Origin: Mariniblastus fucicola
Lineage (GTDB): Bacteria; Planctomycetota; Planctomycetia; Pirellulales; Pirellulaceae
Length of the DNA: 64,000 bases
Assembly (NCBI RefSeq): GCF_008087665.1
Contig: NZ_CP042912.1
Span: 5,642,001 to 5,706,000, forward strand
Direction: 5' to 3'
Shown: in pieces, positions 61,920 through 64,000 of the stretch
How positions within the stretch are numbered: the first letter of the stretch is position 1
Layout: each line of letters opens with the position of its first letter
Notes under the pieces: model-generated
Database searches by the model: none
What the model saw: the letters and a program-made list of their open reading frames with translations, nothing else
What the model was told of the DNA's origin: nothing
Position numbers and translations under genes: made by a program

Positions 61920-64000
61920 ATGAGTTCTAAACGCACTCGCTCTCTTCCACGATTTTCCAAAACCAATCTGCGAAAGGTACTCCACGCAAAATCGATGCGG
62001 CGATCACCAGCTCAGAAGCATTCCTACGAGAGCCTTGAGCCACGCCAGTTGTTGACCGCAGATATCGGGATCAACTTCACGTCCGCGAACGACGGAAGCG
62101 GAGTTTCCAGCAACGCCAACCCACCGAACATTTCCGCAGCGGTTGGAGAGAATCACGTTGTTCAATTCCTCAACAGCGGTTTTTCGATCTACGAGAAAGA
62201 CGCCGGCGCGGCGCTGCTGCAAAGTGGAACGCTGGAAGATTTCTACACTGCCGCCAACAATGGTGTTGCTCCTGTTGATGACGACGGAAACGCGGTCTCA
62301 TTCGATACTCCACGGCTTGTCTTCGATTCCGGTTTCGATCGTTGGTATGTGGTTGCAGTCGACAACCAGGATCTCAACGACGATCTGCCGCTGCTCCAGG
62401 GGAACCGCATTTGGATCGCTGCCTCAAACACGCCGGATCCAACCGGTTCGTGGAAATCGGGAAGCATTCAACTGGACACGGGAACCTTTGACGAAGATGG
62501 AAATCTCGTCTACCTGTTCGGTACAGAGCGTATCACGATGTCCATGGATGAAGTCGGCATGTCGATGTCGGCGCAAGAGTTCACGTTCACGCTATTCGGC
62601 AAAACACCGGTCGGCAGCGCTGTTGTGGGCCTCCCTCAAGTCGCACTTTTCGGTGGAGACATTGAAACGGGACGCCAGGAAAACATCCGCGGAATCACCA
62701 ACAATCCTGACGATGCGGACGGGGACGGAATTCCAGACGGTATCGGATTCGAGATCCAGTTCGGACTCGACACGACGATTGATCCGCAAACGTTCCCTGT
62801 CACTTCGACTCAATCGTTCTTTGGATTGGCGATCGATGGTGAAGGCGACGGCGATACGTTCCCGACCGGACGTCAGGGCGATGAGTTGGTTTTGACTGAG
62901 TTCACTCGTGAAGGAACGCCAAACGTCGATCTCAATCTCACGCAAGGTGAATCGGCCGTCATTCCAATCGACTTCTATCGCGAGCCAGATGTTGTACGTC
63001 AACCGACTGACATTATCCGTGATCGTGACTCGACTCTGTTCAACGCGTCGGTTGCCCAGGAAGGCGACTTTCTCTATGCCGTGCACTCAGTTCGGGCTGT
63101 CGTGACTCTTGATGACGGGACTCAGGCAGAAGGACCGAATGCGGTTCTGCGATGGTACAAAGTCGACACAACTCCGGAAACAGATCCAGACACCGGCGAG
63201 CTGATCTACCTGGTCGACCACGGAACCATCGAAGCCGCCACCAATGACATCGACTACATCGACCCGTCTATCGACGTCAGCCCCAACGGTACAGTTGCGA
63301 TTGGATACACCGCGACAGGCCTGAATCTTTTCCCAAGCTCCTACATCAGCATTGCGGTTCCGTCATCGGGCGTCGACTCGCCTTTGGCTTTCAATGACCC
63401 AACTGAACTCAAGGCCGGAGCGTCAACGTATATCGACTTGGCCAATGGCGGATTGCCAAACCACTTCTGGGGACGATACACAACGACCGTCAACGATCCG
63501 TACGACCCAAACAGCTTCTGGACTTTTCAGCAATACACGGACGCCAGCAACAACTGGGCGATTCAAGCGACTCAGGTTGGCGCGACTGACACCAATCCGG
63601 TGATCGATGTCACGCCTCCCGATCTCGACAACATCATCGAAGTTAATCAGGTTGGCGATCTTATTCAGGTCGTTGTCGACGGCACGATCGTCGGCGAGTA
63701 CGACTCCGACGGGATTGGTACGCTAACAGTTAACGGTAACGGCGGGATGGACCAGTTCATCGTCAACGTTCCCGACCTCGATGCTGCCGAAATCTCGGGA
63801 TCGTACATTCTTGTCGGTGACGGCGACGACAAGCTTCAACTTGACGTTTCCAGCGATACCGTTTGGCAGTTTGACGGCGGCAATGGCGTCAACATCAACA
63901 GCGGCCGAATTCTTGCTGATGGCATGATCGAATTCCGCAGCGGAGATGGAAATGATCGCTTTAACATCCCGACTTCAAACTACGACTTCCCGATTTACGC
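61920..64000 (+). CDS. LEPR-XLL extracellular protein (3' end outside window)
   Basis: The frame is open from ATG 61920 to the window end with no stop (more than 690 aa). The basic N-terminus leads to YESLEPRQLLTADI (LEPR motif at about 39-46), the export-related motif of large planctomycete secreted proteins. Beyond it are Asp/Asn-rich repeats, including NPDDADGDGIPDGIGFEIQF and GDGDDKLQLDVSSD, which look like calcium-binding and beta-solenoid elements. Such proteins are envelope or extracellular giants. The C-terminal part and any sorting or adhesion domains lie beyond 64000. Confidence 0.85.
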   Translation, partial: MSSKRTRSLPRFSKTNLRKVLHAKSMRRSPAQKHSYESLEPRQLLTADIGINFTSANDGSGVSSNANPPNISAAVGENHVVQFLNSGFSIYEKDAGAALLQSGTLEDFYTAANNGVAPVDDDGNAVSFDTPRLVFDSGFDRWYVVAVDNQDLNDDLPLLQGNRIWIAASNTPDPTGSWKSGSIQLDTGTFDEDGNLVYLFGTERITMSMDEVGMSMSAQEFTFTLFGKTPVGSAVVGLPQVALFGGDIETGRQENIRGITNNPDDADGDGIPDGIGFEIQFGLDTTIDPQTFPVTSTQSFFGLAIDGEGDGDTFPTGRQGDELVLTEFTREGTPNVDLNLTQGESAVIPIDFYREPDVVRQPTDIIRDRDSTLFNASVAQEGDFLYAVHSVRAVVTLDDGTQAEGPNAVLRWYKVDTTPETDPDTGELIYLVDHGTIEAATNDIDYIDPSIDVSPNGTVAIGYTATGLNLFPSSYISIAVPSSGVDSPLAFNDPTELKAGASTYIDLANGGLPNHFWGRYTTTVNDPYDPNSFWTFQQYTDASNNWAIQATQVGATDTNPVIDVTPPDLDNIIEVNQVGDLIQVVVDGTIVGEYDSDGIGTLTVNGNGGMDQFIVNVPDLDAAEISGSYILVGDGDDKLQLDVSSDTVWQFDGGNGVNINSGRILADGMIEFRSGDGNDRFNIPTSNYDFPIY

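Noticed and set aside
62143-62895. 250-codon ORF within the LEPR gene
   Set aside because: It is a different frame of the LEPR gene, which has coherent extracellular-protein sequence from 61920 to the end.
1-64000. CRISPR array, prophage or insertion sequence
   Set aside because: No regularly spaced repeats with spacers, no transposase or integrase, and no phage structural genes were seen.

Overview
The window comes from a planctomycete, most likely the Pirellulaceae (Rhodopirellula/Mariniblastus relatives). The evidence is a PVC-type heme protein with a C-terminal CxxCH domain, a cytochrome protein of the planctomycete secreted type, a giant secreted protein with the N-terminal LEPRQLL motif, a Ser/Thr kinase fused to a tubulin-like domain, and a GldA / GldF-GldG fusion / DUF4340 transport operon. 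No CRISPR array, prophage, transposase or integrase was found. Genes are densely packed on both strands and look chromosomal and stable.

Layout. 0.2-7.2 kb: a second-type topoisomerase pair (GyrA/ParC-like and GyrB/ParE-like) enclosing an SPFH protein and a divergent NAD-kinase-like protein. 7.2-13.5 kb: DUF1152 protein, secreted PQQ-propeller protein, a membrane protein built from two near-identical halves, a small helical protein, a site-2 protease and a TVP38-like membrane protein. 13.6-20.5 kb: exported MsrB, an NRDE/TANGO2-like protein, a FabH-like synthase, an OxyR-like regulator with both redox cysteines, a methyltransferase, a thioesterase and ferrochelatase. 20.6-31.9 kb: a 2-oxoadipate dioxygenase-like enzyme, the Gld-type operon, a zinc-ribbon protein, a small membrane protein, a YhaM-like nuclease, archaeal/eukaryotic-type ProRS and DUF4416. 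32-40.3 kb: an FHA-like protein with a long disordered region, a DksA-type zinc finger, a secreted HtrA-like protease, a possible PD-(D/E)XK protein, a GT-C-like membrane protein and cysteine synthase. 40.3-46.1 kb: a giant protein with two SF1 helicase modules, divergent cmoB/cmoA and tRNA-His(GTG). 46.1-52.6 kb: a peroxiredoxin whose active-site codon is TGA (candidate selenoprotein), a heme protein, a methyltransferase, an unknown protein and a deoxyhypusine-synthase-family enzyme. 52.6-58.9 kb: a signalling block of AAA ATPase, kinase-tubulin fusion and FHA-EAL protein. 59-64 kb: L33, a methyltransferase, PII, a cytochrome protein and the start of a LEPR-type extracellular protein that runs off the window.

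The strongest unusual signals are: (1) the in-frame TGA at 46470-46472, replacing the peroxidatic Cys of the FRGxWCPYC motif and followed at 5 nt by a SECIS-like hairpin with a GGA loop; (2) the kinase-tubulin protein with its AAA and FHA-EAL neighbours; (3) the double SF1 helicase; and (4) the SPFH/NAD-kinase-like pair embedded between topoisomerase subunits.
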